Assembly: GCF_003626595.1 (NCBI RefSeq)
Contig: NZ_RBAK01000022.1
Coordinates: 1-54,142 of the forward strand
Direction: 5' to 3'
From: Micromonospora endolithica
Lineage (GTDB): Bacteria > Actinomycetota > Actinomycetes > Mycobacteriales > Micromonosporaceae
Length of the DNA: 54,142 nt
A model generated the notes under the pieces. It was not told the DNA's origin and made no database searches. It saw only the letters and a list, made by a program, of their open reading frames with translations. Positions 23,741 through 33,177 of this stretch are shown one piece after another (positions within the stretch are counted from its first letter, which is position 1; the number at the start of each line of letters is the position of its first letter). A program made the position numbers and the translations under genes.

Positions 23741-24181
23741 CTATACGCGCAGCACCGACACTGCGGCCAGGTGCAGGCCGATCCGGGGTTGCGGCGGCGC
23801 CCGGCAGCTCGGCGCACGGTGACCCGGACGCGGACCCGGGCGAACGAGGCTCGTGCGGGCGATCAGGAGGACGCCGAGGGCCACCGCGAAAGCGACGGCG
23901 GTGACGATGGCCAGGCAGACCTGCCATCCGGGCAGGTGCCCGCCGCCGTGGCCGGCCGGCTCGACCGCGTCGTGACGGCAGTCGTCGCCAGCATATCCAT
24001 CGTAAGCGGCGGGTACCGCCAGTACGGCGGTGGCGTGACCGGTGTGCGCGCCGTCGGGCCGCATCGAGGAAGGGTCGTGGCCGAGGGTGTGCATGGCGGC
24101 CACGCCGATAAGGGTGCAGGCCAGCAGCACGAACCGCCCCAGATGCGTGATCCGCGCTGCTGGCCGTGTCACGTGCTCCAC
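23741..24181 (-). CDS. DUF6153-like small membrane protein
   Basis: 146 residues. It has an N-terminal membrane segment (LGRFVLLACTLIGVAAMHTLGH) and a second one (WQVCLAIVTAVAFAVALGVLLIART), with His-rich stretches between (HTLGHDPSSM, DGAHTGHAT, GHGGGHLPG). This matches actinobacterial DUF6153 proteins, often found beside DUF305 genes in copper loci. The stop is 89 bases before the DUF305 start on the same strand, so they may be co-transcribed. The final 35 residues are Arg/Pro-rich and may be poorly conserved. Confidence 0.7.
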   Translation of the reverse strand: MEHVTRPAARITHLGRFVLLACTLIGVAAMHTLGHDPSSMRPDGAHTGHATAVLAVPAAYDGYAGDDCRHDAVEPAGHGGGHLPGWQVCLAIVTAVAFAVALGVLLIARTSLVRPGPRPGHRAPSCRAPPQPRIGLHLAAVSVLRV

Positions 24182-24672
24182 GCTACCGCCCCGCCGCCGG
24201 GCTCATGCCCCGCCGATCCATGAAAGCACGCCATCGCCAACCATCGCCACCCGTAGCCCGAGAAGCAGCTCACCACCGATCCTCCGAAAGGACGGCATTC
24301 CTGCAGGTAGTGACGCCCCAAACAGCGCCTGCTCCAGCGGCACCGGCCAACGCAGTCATCGCGGCGTCTCCCGGCAGGCGGGTTCGTAGTCCACCGGGAG
24401 AGCGATGATTTGACACTGCCATTCCGGCTGGCAACGAAGGTGACTCGAGAGTCGCCTGGCTGCCCCCGGGAGGAGCCCCTGCCGATCGCCCGACTGGTCA
24501 AACTGATTCGACAATCAGGTGCCAACCATGTCGGCCAATTCCCTACAACGCGCCCGTTCTCTATGATTCGGACGCAGCCCCGAACATCGGACACAATTGG
24601 CATCCGCGACATCACTCTCCGTTACCTGCACCTGCGGCCACGACCTTCACATTGCGCACGAGGGGAATCGCA
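24182..24672. other. Gene-poor stretch with promoter region of the next gene
   Basis: No family pattern in any frame. Base composition drops between about 24490 and 24660 (more A and T than the surroundings), which fits a promoter region for the gene at 24673. Confidence 0.45.
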
Positions 24673-25296
24673 GTGAGTACGGATAATGCCACACGGATCA
24701 TTCGCAGGACGGTGAGTCAAGCAATCACCAGCATGAGCCGCGACCCTCACGCACCTCCGGCACTCACCGAGAACGCCCATGTGGTCGGCGCGCTGCTCAA
24801 CGACATCATCACCTGCGTACTTACCGATGACACCTGGCCGGGTCCACTGGTCCTGGTGTCCTTGTGCCGGACGCTACATATCGACCGCACCGGACTCGAT
24901 GTTCTCGCCCACCATGTACTAAGCGCGTTGATCGCGCAGCACCCCGGTCCCGAAGCTCTGGTACGGGCCGGAGCCACCTTCGCCGCCGCCACCCGCCACC
25001 TACCCGACATGGGCAACACCCACCCGCGCAGAGGCAACCACCGCACTACACCCGAGACACTGATCAGCGCCCACCTGCCGATGCCCCCCACCTGGACCTG
25101 CAGCGGGTGCGCCCACCACTGGCCGTGTGCCACCAAGCAGAGTCAACTGCTGGTGGAATTCGGCGGCGCACGCGCTGCCCTCGGCATCTACCTCGGCGCC
25201 TGTCTCAGCGCCGCACTCTTCGACCTGCCACATGTCGACCGACAGGAACTGCAACACCGCTTTCTCGGTTGGCTCCCACGCAACTACTGGGGCTAG
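24673..25296 (+). CDS. Hypothetical protein with Cys motif WTCSGC...WPC
   Basis: 207 residues from the GTG at 24673 (VSTDNATRIIRRTVSQ). Helical throughout; near residue 143 comes PPTWTCSGCAHHWPCATKQSQLLVEFGGARAALGIYLGACLSAAL, a C-x2-C-x4-C cluster followed by two helices and an ending HRFLGWLPRNYWG. Very similar tails occur in actinobacterial proteins often mis-annotated as flavin reductases; I know no function. The region may bind zinc. No operon partner is visible. Confidence 0.7.
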   Translation: MSTDNATRIIRRTVSQAITSMSRDPHAPPALTENAHVVGALLNDIITCVLTDDTWPGPLVLVSLCRTLHIDRTGLDVLAHHVLSALIAQHPGPEALVRAGATFAAATRHLPDMGNTHPRRGNHRTTPETLISAHLPMPPTWTCSGCAHHWPCATKQSQLLVEFGGARAALGIYLGACLSAALFDLPHVDRQELQHRFLGWLPRNYWG

Positions 25297-25700
25297 TCAA
25301 CGCGAGCGGATGAAGATCACGCATCGACCGTGCCTGGCCCCAGGATGGTGTGCGACGAAACACCCGACCGGCACCCCTGAAGTTTGATGGGCCACCTTGG
25401 GTCGACCCCCTTACCAGGGCAGTGGCTGACCATCCCCGGCAGAAACAGCCAGTGGCGGCGTCGTCTCGTCGGGGAGGAGAGCTGCCTAGGCAATGCTTGC
25501 CGCCCCTCCTCGACTGGACACCCGCCGCCGCCCATGTCGCTGGCTGTCCACCCCGGGCAGACCCTTGCCGCTCCCGGCCAAGTTTCGACGATCAGATCCC
25601 CGGAGCCACAACCTCACCAGAAACGTAGGCAGGATCAACCCAATGACCGGCCCAACGGCTCAGGGTCTGTCACTACCCTGCGCCGACGCGTGTTGCCCAG
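25297..25700. other. Gene-poor stretch
   Basis: Nothing recognisable; it separates convergent genes. Short frames on both strands lack protein character. Confidence 0.45.
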
Positions 25701-26228
25701 CTAAACGGACGGCGCATCCCGCGGCTCCGACTCGAAGGGTGCAACATCCTCCCCGGTCGCTTGTCGTGGCAAGCCGTTGAAGGGCTCGCCGGTGGAGAGC
25801 CGGATGGGTGGCGGATCCGGCCAGGTGGGGTCGGACTCTCGAACCCTCACCACCGTCAGCGCGTCCCAGGGAGCGTGCATGTTCCATGCATCCCGGAGCT
25901 CCCGCTCGCGGCGCTCCAGAAGCCGGATCCGATCGTTCACCTCATGTAAATCGCGGTCATGACGGGCCGACAACTCGCCCATCCGGGACTCATAGCTGAG
26001 TCGCTGTCGGGCCATCATTTTCTCGATCTCCTCGATCAGGTTGCGAGCAGTCGCAACCTCAAGTGACACGGTCTCCGCCTCGGCCTTCTTGGACTCCGAT
26101 GTTGACTTGCGCGCCAATGCCCGGTCGACAGAGCGGTTCAGCCGCTTCACCCACACCGTGCCGACGATCCCACCACCGGCCGCGATCACCGCGAGGATGA
26201 TCGACGGAAGCCACTGCGACCAGTTCAC
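25701..26228 (-). CDS. Membrane-anchored coiled-coil protein (DUF2746-like)
   Basis: 175 residues. One N-terminal membrane segment (WLPSIILAVIAAGGGIVGTVWV) is followed by a long charged helix with heptad character (VDRALARKSTSESKKAEAETVSLEVATARNLIEEIEKMMARQRLSYESRMGELSARHDRDLHEVNDRIRLLERRERELRD, about residues 33-115). The C-terminus is Pro-rich and probably disordered. The layout is that of DUF2746/holin-accessory proteins seen in actinophages. It overlaps the upstream gene 26225-26890 by ATGA, so the two are made together. Confidence 0.75.
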   Translation of the reverse strand: MNWSQWLPSIILAVIAAGGGIVGTVWVKRLNRSVDRALARKSTSESKKAEAETVSLEVATARNLIEEIEKMMARQRLSYESRMGELSARHDRDLHEVNDRIRLLERRERELRDAWNMHAPWDALTVVRVRESDPTWPDPPPIRLSTGEPFNGLPRQATGEDVAPFESEPRDAPSV

Positions 26229-26890
26229 GAGTCCACTCCTGATCCGGAGCGATCAATGCGCCGTAGGGTCGCCAGGTGGACGGCCATGACGATGGCAAGG
26301 TGTAGGTACACCCCGTGGGCGTAAATCGCCGGAGCCGCCCCCTGCCGGTCCTGCACGAGCCAGACGACGACCGCCCCACCGAAGGACACGGCGACGAGCA
26401 GGTACCAGAACAGCATGAGCAGCAGTCCCGCCTCTGCCCAGCGACTCCTGCTACGCACGGTGCCCCAGGCCAAGGCGACTCCACCAAGCCCGAACAGGGC
26501 CCCCAGGCTAATCGGGGCGCCGGGGATCTCCCGCAGCAGCACAAAGGTGGCGCTCTGCTGCTGCGCCTGACCGATCAGAGCGAAACCGGGAGCAATGTAA
26601 CAGGCCGCGGCGGCGTGCAGATGCAGGAGGTTCAGCCTGTTCCGCTCGGAGCGCTGGGCTTGCGCATCGACACGCCCGACATAGGTTTCGAGCACGTCGA
26701 GGACGTGAACCAGTGATCTAGTGGGTGTCTCGCCTGCCGCGTCGAGTTTCGCGCCATCGGGCGGATCTCTCGGTGGCTGAGTCGACGGCGGTGGCGTCTC
26801 CCGTCGCATGGCCGACATCGAGCGGATCACCACGAGGACAACAGTCGGCAGAAACAGCGACCGACGCCGCTGACGTGGAACGCGGGTCAT
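26225..26890 (-). CDS. Four-helix membrane protein, partner of 25701-26228
   Basis: 221 residues from ATG 26890, supported by GAGGTG seven bases upstream. After a basic N-terminus and a first hydrophobic stretch (FLPTVVLVVIRSMSAM) comes a soluble helix (VHVLDVLETYVGRVDAQAQRSERNRLNLLHL) and then hydrophobic segments AAAACYIAPGFALIGQ, APISLGALFGLGGVALAWGTV, AGLLLMLFWYLLVAVSFGGAVVVWLV and IYAHGVYLHLAIVMAVHLATL. I do not recognise the family. Coupling to a coiled-coil membrane protein suggests a complex. Confidence 0.7.
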   Translation of the reverse strand: MTRVPRQRRRSLFLPTVVLVVIRSMSAMRRETPPPSTQPPRDPPDGAKLDAAGETPTRSLVHVLDVLETYVGRVDAQAQRSERNRLNLLHLHAAAACYIAPGFALIGQAQQQSATFVLLREIPGAPISLGALFGLGGVALAWGTVRSRSRWAEAGLLLMLFWYLLVAVSFGGAVVVWLVQDRQGAAPAIYAHGVYLHLAIVMAVHLATLRRIDRSGSGVDS

Positions 26891-27540
26891 TACACACCTC
26901 GAATCCAGAACGAACCTCCAGGTCGGAGGCTGCCGGGACCGGCGTGCGATGGCGGCTCCGGTCAAGACCGACCAGTTGCAGCACCACGCTGAGCATTATC
27001 TCGACTATAGCCGCATCGATTCGACGAAAGCCCAGCTCAGGGGCATCTTGATCTATATTCAAGCTGCCCGTCGTAGGTCGCTGTCGTGGATGCGACACCG
27101 GTGTTCGATCATCATCGCGCCGGCAGCGGCGTCCCCGACTCTGGCGGGCATCGATCCACCGGCGAGCCTCCACCCCGTAGCCGTCGTCGGATTCGCTGCA
27201 CCGATAGTTGACATCTGAGATGGATTGCCCGGCGGGCGGGCCGGAAGTATGTCGCTGTGCCAACGGCGAACACCTCGACTCCGGGCGTGGAGGCAGCACC
27301 GTTGTGGAACGCTGCCCACATGAGAGTCAACCGCAGCGTCGGCATGCCGCGCCGGACCGCGATGACGTGCCGCCTGCCGCGACCATCGGTGCGCCGCATG
27401 CCCACCCTGACTTGACCGGGGCGGACGGCGGACATCCGCAGCTGCGGGTGACGGTTCCGTAGTAGTCCGTCGCCCCGTCACCGCAGCCAGCGAAGGACGG
27501 ACGGCGAGGAGGCTGGGCCTGCCCACTCCGAGCCTTCGGG
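26891..27540. other. Decayed or non-coding stretch
   Basis: Frames exist on both strands but none has family resemblance; base composition is mixed. The left end is the promoter region of the membrane pair. Confidence 0.4.
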
Positions 27541-27725
27541 TGGTGTGGCGGGCGCGGCGTGAAGAAGCCACTCCCATGAACACGCCCGCCGCTCCGACGT
27601 ACATCACGGTATTTAGTTGCGCCGCGATCTGCGGCTCCCTAGCCGCGAGTCACTCGAGCGGGTGATCACGTGACGACCGCTGGGCCAGCGACTGACCGGC
27701 CGGAGTTTGCTGAGGTTCGCGCGCC
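27540..27725 (-). repeat. Segment repeated in inverted orientation at 53825-54000
   Basis: Reverse-complementing this segment gives a close match to 53825-54000: CCGGTCAGTCGCTG, then CCCGCTCGAGTGACTCGCGG, then GTACGTCGGAGCGGCGGGCG and CATGGGAGTGGCTTC are shared in the same order and spacing. Differences are mostly single bases. A short frame (MYVGAAGVFMGVASSRRARH) is shared but a start is present only in the other copy. Confidence 0.85.
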
Positions 27726-27754
27726 GAATCAGCCAAAACGCTAGTTCAGGCCCG

Positions 27755-27852
27755 GTCGAGGGTCACGTCAACCACATCAAAACGATCAAACGACAGATGT
27801 AGGGCCGGCCGAGCCTCGACCTTCTCCGCAAACGCGTCCTGGCCACCCCATG
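27755..27852 (+). mobile_element. ISL3-family transposase C-terminal scrap
   Basis: The frame reads VEGHVNHIKTIKRQM, a TAG stop, then GRPSLDLLRKRVLATP. This is the invariant tail of ISL3-group transposases (EGHVNRIKxIKRQM-F/Y-GRAxxDLLRKRVL), with the aromatic codon after RQM turned into TAG. Everything upstream is missing. Its tail coincides with the end of the inverted repeat segment (27540-27725) by only 30 bases. Confidence 0.8.
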
Positions 27853-28490
27853 ATCCGACGCGAAGATCAATCACAGAAATGTGCGCCAGAGTCAGTTTCA
27901 GTCGGAACCAGCAATCAGGGCGGCCCGGCTGGTTGCTCGCCGCCGGGTCCCCGACGTATCTGCAAGCTGTTCATCGGCGATCACGCTACCGGCGCCGTTG
28001 TGATCAGGTGGCACGGTGTGGGCTCGGACCGGATCGGCCGGGTGAAAGGTGGCGACGTGGCCCGCTACGCGGTGCTTCTCGCAGCGGCTGTCGTCGAAGG
28101 TGCAATAGCAACATTGCATGGCCGGTGGTGGTACATGCGCCGCTGTACGGCCATCCCGGTGACACGTAGCGGACAGGCCGCGCCGCCAATCGTGCCTTCC
28201 ACAGACGGTGGATCCGAGGCTGATCGGGACGATCGGCGACAAGACGCCCCTGATCGACGGTGGTCGTGTCACCAGATCGTCGCGGTGGCGCGGGCTCTGG
28301 TCAGCGAACGCGCCACCATCCCGCCAGCGCTGAAGGATTGAGACAACGCCAGCGGGCCGGCGTGAGTGCACGGCGCGCAGCACTGGAACACGGTCGTGCC
28401 CCTGTCGGGCAGCTTCCCGGTAGAGGCGCGGACACCGGCGCGTTGCACCGGCCGCCAGGTTTGTGAGCACGGGGATGGGGGACGCAAGGT
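27853..28490. other. Decayed or non-coding stretch
   Basis: Possible right-end sequence of the ISL3 scrap at its start. A short frame ending at 28341 (HQIVAVARALVSERATIPPALKD) looks protein-like but is not assignable. No other gene seen. Confidence 0.4.
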
Positions 28491-28493
28491 ACC

Positions 28494-28555
28494 GGGTGAG
28501 ATCCCACAGGGGGCCGGCGGGTCGCAGCCACCCGCCGCCCCCTGTCCCATCACCC
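28494..28555. other. Long GC-rich hairpin
   Basis: GGGTGA, ACAGGGGG and CGGCGGGT on the left pair with ACCCGCCG, CCCCCTGT and TCACCC on the right around CGCAGCC, with only small bulges. The stem spans about 25 pairs. It is too far from any intact gene end to be an ordinary terminator; it might be a terminator of a lost gene or a structured RNA. Confidence 0.55.
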
Positions 28556-29130
28556 GTGGGGAGCGCCAGGCAAACCGCCGCGGGAGCTGGGCGAGTGATC
28601 GCCTACGCAGTCTGGGCCGCGCAGCTCAGACGGCAATTTGCAGGCGTGCTCGCGTCGCTGCGGCGTCCCAACGAGCGCATCGCACTGTTGACCTGTATGT
28701 CGATCCGACGTTTGCGTCCGAGTCGGGTGCTGCGGTCAGCTCGCGGTCAATTCGCTTCTCGCCCCTTTTGGCGATATGCGGTCTCCTCTCACTTTGGCTG
28801 AGTGTCTTTGAAAGGTGGACATGGCTGGTCTGGGCAAGGCGACCCAAGCGGGGGCAGCCCCATCTGCTCGGCGGCGGACCCATCGACTGCTTGCCGGACA
28901 GTCCCTTCCCCTCAACCACTATGCCGGCGCACAGGATGCGCAGGTTGCGGGCGTGAGCCCGCAACCTCTAGGCGACCTCCCGCTCGCCGACCTCGGGGCT
29001 GTCCAGAGACCGCGCTTCGAGGCCCCTGAAGAGGGTGCTTCGCCGGCACTCGTGCGGTATCGACTCGAGGAGCCGCCAACCGTGATACCAATACTGAGAA
29101 GATAGACGAAGCCGGCAGAAACGGGCGCCC
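28556..29130. other. Gene-poor stretch upstream of LtrA
   Basis: No family pattern. The frame at 28815-29105 (MDMAGLGKATQAGAAPSARR start) is open but lacks a ribosome binding site and known relatives. Confidence 0.4.
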
Positions 29131-30339
29131 ATGTCGACAAGGGCAACGGCCCTGCTGCGAAAATCGAGGCAACCGCAGCGGGCAAGCCTGCTGGAGCTCT
29201 TCTTCGACCTGGTGTTCATCTTCGCCCTCAACCGGGTCTCACATCGGCTGTTCGAGGACCTGAGCGAGCGGCGAATGGTCATCGCCGAGGCCGGAGAGAC
29301 GCTGCTGTTGCTGCTGGCCTTTCTGGTGCTCTGGTTCGTCACAGCGTGGGTAACCGACATCTACGACCCCCACAACCCGCAGATCCAGTTCCTGGTGTAC
29401 GTGGCCATGCTCGGCGCCTTGATGATGGCGGTCGCGGTGCCGCAGGCGTTCGGCGACGGCAGCCTAGTCTTCGCCGGCGCGTACGTCGCCATTCACCTCG
29501 TGCGGGGTCTCGTCATCGTACCTGCACTGCGCGGCCACGAGGCTCAACGCCGAGCGGCGGGGGTGCTCCTGTGGTTCGGGATCACCGCCGTGCCGTGGAT
29601 CGCCGGAGCGATCCTGCCGGAACCGGCGCGTGGCCTGCTGTGGACGCTGGCGATCACCATCGACTTTGCGGGACTGCTACTTTTCTACCCAGCGCCCTGG
29701 ACTTTGCCCGCTCCACGTCAGTGGCCCGTCGTGGCTGAGTACATGTCCGAGCGGTACCGGATGTTTTTCATCATCGCCCTCGGCGAGCTGATCCTCACCA
29801 CAGGCTCCGCCTACAGCGACACGTCCTTCCGTGAAGGCGGAGCCGCAGTAGCCTTCACCGTCTCGTTCACCACCACTGTGCTGCTGTTCCGGGTTTACCT
29901 CTTCCGGGCCGGTGAGCTTCTCCCCGAGGCCATCACCGCCGCACCCGAACCCTCTCGCCTCATCCGCGAGGCTTTCCTCGCGCACATACTCATGACGACC
30001 GGCATCGTCGTCATCGCCGTCGGCTACGAACTCGTGATCAAGCACCCGTCCGGGCACGCCGACCCCGCCTGGATACTCGTCATCCTCGGCGGACCGATAC
30101 TATTCCTGGCCGGGCGATCCCTAGCCGAACACTCCGTCTTCAACCGGGTGTCCCGCTCCCGGCTGATCGGCGCGCTCGTGCTCGCCGGCGCCTGCCCAGT
30201 TATGATCCACGCGCCGCCGTTGGCCACGGCCGGCACGGCTGTTGTGGTTTTGGCTGGCATCGCTACCGCCGACGCATGGCGCGCCAAGGGACGACCACCC
30301 GAACAGCCGTCCCCACCCCCAACCCGCTACGGATCCTGA
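29131..30339 (+). CDS. Low-temperature requirement protein A (LtrA) family membrane protein
   Basis: 402 residues with ten or more hydrophobic segments. The family opening is clear: SLLELFFDLVFIFALNRVSHRL near residues 19-40, then AWVTDIYDPHNPQIQFLVYVAMLGALMMAVAVPQAFGDGS and, in the second half, ERYRMFFIIALGELILTTGSAYSD, which holds the conserved GE. LtrA was named in Listeria; its biochemical role is unknown. The gene appears complete. A broken second LtrA copy follows on the same strand at 30700-31390. Confidence 0.92.
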   Translation: MSTRATALLRKSRQPQRASLLELFFDLVFIFALNRVSHRLFEDLSERRMVIAEAGETLLLLLAFLVLWFVTAWVTDIYDPHNPQIQFLVYVAMLGALMMAVAVPQAFGDGSLVFAGAYVAIHLVRGLVIVPALRGHEAQRRAAGVLLWFGITAVPWIAGAILPEPARGLLWTLAITIDFAGLLLFYPAPWTLPAPRQWPVVAEYMSERYRMFFIIALGELILTTGSAYSDTSFREGGAAVAFTVSFTTTVLLFRVYLFRAGELLPEAITAAPEPSRLIREAFLAHILMTTGIVVIAVGYELVIKHPSGHADPAWILVILGGPILFLAGRSLAEHSVFNRVSRSRLIGALVLAGACPVMIHAPPLATAGTAVVVLAGIATADAWRAKGRPPEQPSPPPTRYGS

Positions 30340-30699
30340 AGACTGCAGCACCCGGGCGTGTTGGGGCCGTTGACCTGGGGCCGATGACACTGTAAGCAGC
30401 GGACGACAACCGGCTACGACCCGCACGAAGGGTCACGATGCGGCCGGCGGCCGCACCGTGACCTGAACCAGCACAACATCCCGGTGCTGCGCGAGCCGAG
30501 GTCGGGAAGGTCGGCCACGACGGCGGCCATGTCTCTCTCAAGCGACCCGTCCGGGCCCGGCGCGGCCGGGACGCTCCCGACGGGTCGTCCACCCTTCACT
30601 GCCGGCCGGAGATGGTGATCGGCGTGACGAAACGGTCCGAATGGACCCCCTGCGTCTGCGGGGCACTCCACGACGACCCACCACTCACCGTCCACGGCG
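30340..30699. other. Intergenic stretch between intact and broken LtrA genes
   Basis: No recognisable gene. Frames on both strands lack convincing protein patterns. Confidence 0.4.
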
Positions 30700-31390
30700 C
30701 TGCTGCTGCCGGACGGCGACGTCCGACAGCTTCCGCCGGCCCGGGTGGCACTGTGGCTGCTCGCCATCGCGATCGACGTCCTCGGCAACACCCGGCTCGG
30801 CCTGCGCCACCTCGCCGTACGCTCGGCCGAGCACTGGGCCGACAGGTACAGCCTCGTCATCATCCTCGGACTCGGTGAGGCAGTGATCTCGATGGGTAGC
30901 GCGGTGGTGCACACGCCCATCGCGATCCGGATTGTGGTGGCGGGCTTCCTCGGCACCGCCCTTCTGGCGGCACTGTGGTGGGCGTACTTCGGCTGGGACA
31001 GCAGCGAGGGGGAACGGGCGCTGGCCGCCGCCGCCCGTACCCGGACCATGCTGGCCCGCGACGCCTACACGTGACCACCTGCCGATGGTGGCCGGGATCG
31101 TGCTGGTGTCACTTGGCCTGCGTAAGACTATGTCGGTGCTGGGGAGCCGGGGCGTCTTCGAGTTCGGGTCGCCGCTGTACCCGCTGACACACGCCGCGCT
31201 CTTCGGCGGCGTGCTGTCGCCGTGATCATGTACGCGCCGCGGGGTTGAGCGGCGTCACCCCGCGACCCACCACAGCCCACGGTTCTCCCGCCAGCTGGGC
31301 CTACTGGCCTCGGCCTGCCTGGCCGTCACCGCATTCGAGGTACGTCGCGGTCACGAGCGGGCTGCCGCCCAGCCGGTGCCGTCGCGGTGA
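30700..31390 (+). pseudogene. Truncated and frameshifted LtrA-family gene
   Basis: Residues STALLLPDGDVRQLPPARVALWLLAIAIDVLGNTRLGLRHLAVRSAEHWADRYSLVIILGLGEAVISMGSAV are the second half of an LtrA protein, including the GLGEAVISMG motif. The frame stops after ARDAYT at 31073; the protein goes on in another frame as MVAGIVLVSLGLRKTMSVL and FEFGSPLYPLTHAALFGGV, and then perhaps a further segment RQLGLLASACLAVTAFEVRRG. The N-terminal half is absent. It is not a duplicate scrap of 29131-30339: the sequences differ widely, so it is an independent paralogue in decay. Confidence 0.8.
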
Positions 31391-31568
31391 CACCTGGGCC
31401 GGACAGCATGGGCTTCGATTCCGTCGATGTCATCGACGCGATGTGTGGGTAGCCCCGATTCTTCACACCGATGTCGCCGATCCATCACCTCAACAGCGCG
31501 CCGGTGTCGGCCTGCGGGAGTTGGCTGTCGAGCGTCCTACCCACGTTCCGGAAGTGGAGTGAGATCAC

Positions 31569-33023
31569 GTGCCTACCTCTCGTCGTACCTTCCTGGCCGG
31601 GGGCACCGCCGCCGGTGTCGGCCTCGCCGTGGCCGGCGCCGTCCCGTCTCTGGCCCAGGCCGATCCGGGTCGGCCGCACCGCCCCGGCGGGTCCGGCCGC
31701 GTGCCCTTCCCGCCGCTCGTCGACGACCCCGACGGCATCCTGGCCCTCCCCGCGGGCTTCAGCTACGCCATCGTCACCAGAACCGGCGTCACCCGGCTGG
31801 ACCGGGGTCAGGGTCTGACCCCGTCCGACCACGACGGCATGGCCGTCTACAACGCCGGCCGTGGCCGCTACACCCTGATCCAGAACCACGAGATCGACCC
31901 GGGTGCCGAGTTCGGCGTACCGCACGTCAAGGGCACCGTCTACGATCCGGGCGCCGTCGACGCCGGTGGCTGCACGGTGATCACGACCGACCGCGCCGGC
32001 CGCAACCTCGGCGAGTTCGTCGCCATCTCCGGCACCGTCTCCAACTGCGCCGGCGGGCCGACCCCGTGGGGAACGTGGCTGACCTGCGAGGAGACCGAGG
32101 ATCGGGCCGGAGACCAGTGGGAGGAGGGCGACCGGACCGGTGTCTTCCAGAAGGACCACGGGTACGTCTTCGAGGTCTGGGCCGACGGCACCGCCGATCC
32201 CCGGCCGATCAAGTGCCTGGGTCGCTACGCCCACGAGGCACTGGCGATCGACAAGGACCGCACCCACATCTACCTCTCGGAGGACGCTGACGAACCCAAC
32301 GGGCTCTTCTACCGTTGGACCGCGCCGCGCGGCGTCAAGCTGGGTCCCGGTGTGCTCACCCGCCTCGCCCCGAACGCCGGTGTCCTCGCCGCGATGCAGA
32401 TCATCATGAATGACGGCTCGGTGCTCCCGGACGTCGCCTACCTGACCTCCGCCCAACTGGGCCGGTCCTTCCCCGTACGGTGGATCGAGGTTCCCGAGCG
32501 CGACGCGAGGACCACACCCGTGCGCGAGCAGTTCACCGACGCCCAGGTCACTCGCGGACGCAAGTTCGAGGGCGTGTGGGGCACCGACGAGGGCGTGTAC
32601 GTCGTCAACTCCTACGCGTGGGAGGACGGTGAACTCCCGGCGGACGCAGCCCCGCACGACGGCATGGTCTGGTTCTACCACTACCGAACCCAGACCATCC
32701 AGTTGGTGACCTACTTCCCTCACCAGAGCACAGCGGAGGAGGGCTCGCCGGCCAGGTTCCCCGACCTGACGTTCGACGGACCGGACAACGTGACCGTGAC
32801 CCCGTGGGGAAGCCTCGTGCTCGCTGAGGACGGCGCCGGCGCCTCCCACGTGCTCGGAGCCTTCCCCGGTGGCCCGGCATTCGCCATCGCCCGCAACCAG
32901 CTCAACGACTCGGAGTTCTGCGGCCCGACCTTCACCGACGACGGCAAGGTGCTCTTCGTCAACATGCAGGACCCCGGCCTCACCCTGGCCATCACCGGCC
33001 CGTGGAAGGAATACCTACGCTGA
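31569..33023 (+). CDS. PhoX-like alkaline phosphatase family protein (DUF839), TAT-secreted
   Basis: 484 residues from GTG 31569 (GGAGTGAGATCAC upstream). The N-terminus has a twin-arginine signal, SRRTFLAGGTAAGVGLAVAG. The DUF839/PhoX body shows SDHDGMAVYNAGRGRYTLIQNHE, CAGGPTPWGTWLTCEET, ALAIDKDRTHIYLSEDADEPNGLFYRW, the FEGVWGTDEGVYVVNS region and PDNVTVTPWGSLVLAEDG. In PhoX such acidic and Cys residues bind Ca and Fe at the active site; here a calcium-dependent phosphoesterase on the cell surface is likely. Intact and apparently monocistronic. Confidence 0.92.
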   Translation: MPTSRRTFLAGGTAAGVGLAVAGAVPSLAQADPGRPHRPGGSGRVPFPPLVDDPDGILALPAGFSYAIVTRTGVTRLDRGQGLTPSDHDGMAVYNAGRGRYTLIQNHEIDPGAEFGVPHVKGTVYDPGAVDAGGCTVITTDRAGRNLGEFVAISGTVSNCAGGPTPWGTWLTCEETEDRAGDQWEEGDRTGVFQKDHGYVFEVWADGTADPRPIKCLGRYAHEALAIDKDRTHIYLSEDADEPNGLFYRWTAPRGVKLGPGVLTRLAPNAGVLAAMQIIMNDGSVLPDVAYLTSAQLGRSFPVRWIEVPERDARTTPVREQFTDAQVTRGRKFEGVWGTDEGVYVVNSYAWEDGELPADAAPHDGMVWFYHYRTQTIQLVTYFPHQSTAEEGSPARFPDLTFDGPDNVTVTPWGSLVLAEDGAGASHVLGAFPGGPAFAIARNQLNDSEFCGPTFTDDGKVLFVNMQDPGLTLAITGPWKEYLR

Positions 33024-33177
33024 CGCTGAGGCTGGTCGGGCCCGGCTGGTCTGGGGATGGAGGCAGCCCGCGTCTCCGGCCACGCCAGCACGGGGGTGCC
33101 GTCGCGGTCATCCGGACGTTGCCGACGCCGCCCCCGCAGTCCGCACGGTCGCCGCTCTCTCGCGCAGCAGGCATGTC

